A DNA stretch of 5,812 nucleotides from Fidelibacterota bacterium. GTDB taxonomy: Bacteria; Fidelibacterota; JAANXI01. The notes beneath the pieces were generated by a model. The model was not told where the DNA came from, made no database searches, and was given only the letters and a program-made list of their open reading frames with translations. Within the stretch, counting starts at the first letter, position 1. Every line of letters begins with the position of its first letter. The stretch lies in assembly GCA_018263365.1 (NCBI GenBank), contig JAANXI010000007.1:1-5812 (forward strand), given 5' to 3'. The position numbers and the translations under genes were made by a program. Positions 5,671 through 5,812 of this stretch are shown piece by piece.

Positions 5671-5687
5671 CGACCCTGCAAGGGTCG
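5671..5687. other. Small second hairpin
   Basis: A 7-bp stem, cgaccct (5671-5677) with agggtcg (5681-5687), closes a three-base loop. It stands 17 bases after the large hairpin. A T-run (5706-5711) follows only after about 18 bases, so it is not a classical terminator. It may back up the first hairpin. From here to the window end at 5812 I see no gene. Confidence 0.4.
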
Positions 5688-5812
5688 ACACAAGCTAAGG
5701 TAAAATTTTTTACTCATTCGAAAAAAGATGGTGAACACCCGATGCCGCCTGTATTGCTAATAGTAAAAGACAGAATAACATATTGGAATCAATAACCGAT
5801 CCGCCTAAATTT

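Noticed and set aside
5047..5691. Minus-strand open frame opposite the DppC-like gene
   Set aside because: It is a His/Arg-rich shadow translation. It runs through the terminator hairpin and has no family resemblance.
1..5812. CRISPR array, defence system or mobile element
   Set aside because: There are no spaced direct repeats of 20 or more bases, no transposase, integrase or nuclease motifs, and no terminal inverted repeats. The heptamer repeats at 210-340 are too short and contiguous.

Overview
The window carries six protein-coding genes in four units with alternating strands. No rRNA, tRNA, CRISPR array, insertion sequence or phage gene was seen. GC content looks intermediate, with AT-rich intergenic stretches. 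A sigma-54 activator, Shine-Dalgarno-led genes and a secreted protein with a typical signal peptide suggest a Gram-negative-type bacterium. A member of the FCB group (Bacteroidota, Balneolota or Calditrichota relatives) is my guess only, because no marker gene settles it.

Layout. Bases 1-346 hold no gene, but contain two hairpins and an unusual patch of short repeats with a seven-base period. On the minus strand, 1867 to 347 is a two-gene operon: a small NfeD-like membrane protein, then a 383-residue protein that joins two membrane helices and a Cys-Cys-x-His-His motif directly to the Walker A motif of a sigma-54 activator ATPase with a Fis-type DNA-binding end. A plus-strand gene at 2164-2868 encodes an unrecognised secreted protein. 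A minus-strand gene at 3515-2949 encodes an integral-membrane methyltransferase of the isoprenylcysteine carboxyl/phospholipid methyltransferase type. The plus-strand pair at 3806-5613 encodes the two permease subunits of a dipeptide/oligopeptide/nickel-type ABC importer (DppB/DppC-like). Their stop and start codons overlap, and a perfect 15-bp hairpin follows.

How the genes work together. Only the two minus-strand operon genes and the two permease genes are clearly co-expressed pairs. The permeases need a binding protein and ATPases that are not in the window. The most unusual item is the membrane-anchored sigma-54 activator. It has lost the usual N-terminal sensory domain and about 25 residues that normally precede Walker A. 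It looks as if a small membrane protein gene was joined to the activator at the short shared stretch Leu-Pro-Val-Leu. Whether this is a real fusion, a decaying gene or an assembly artefact cannot be decided from the sequence alone.
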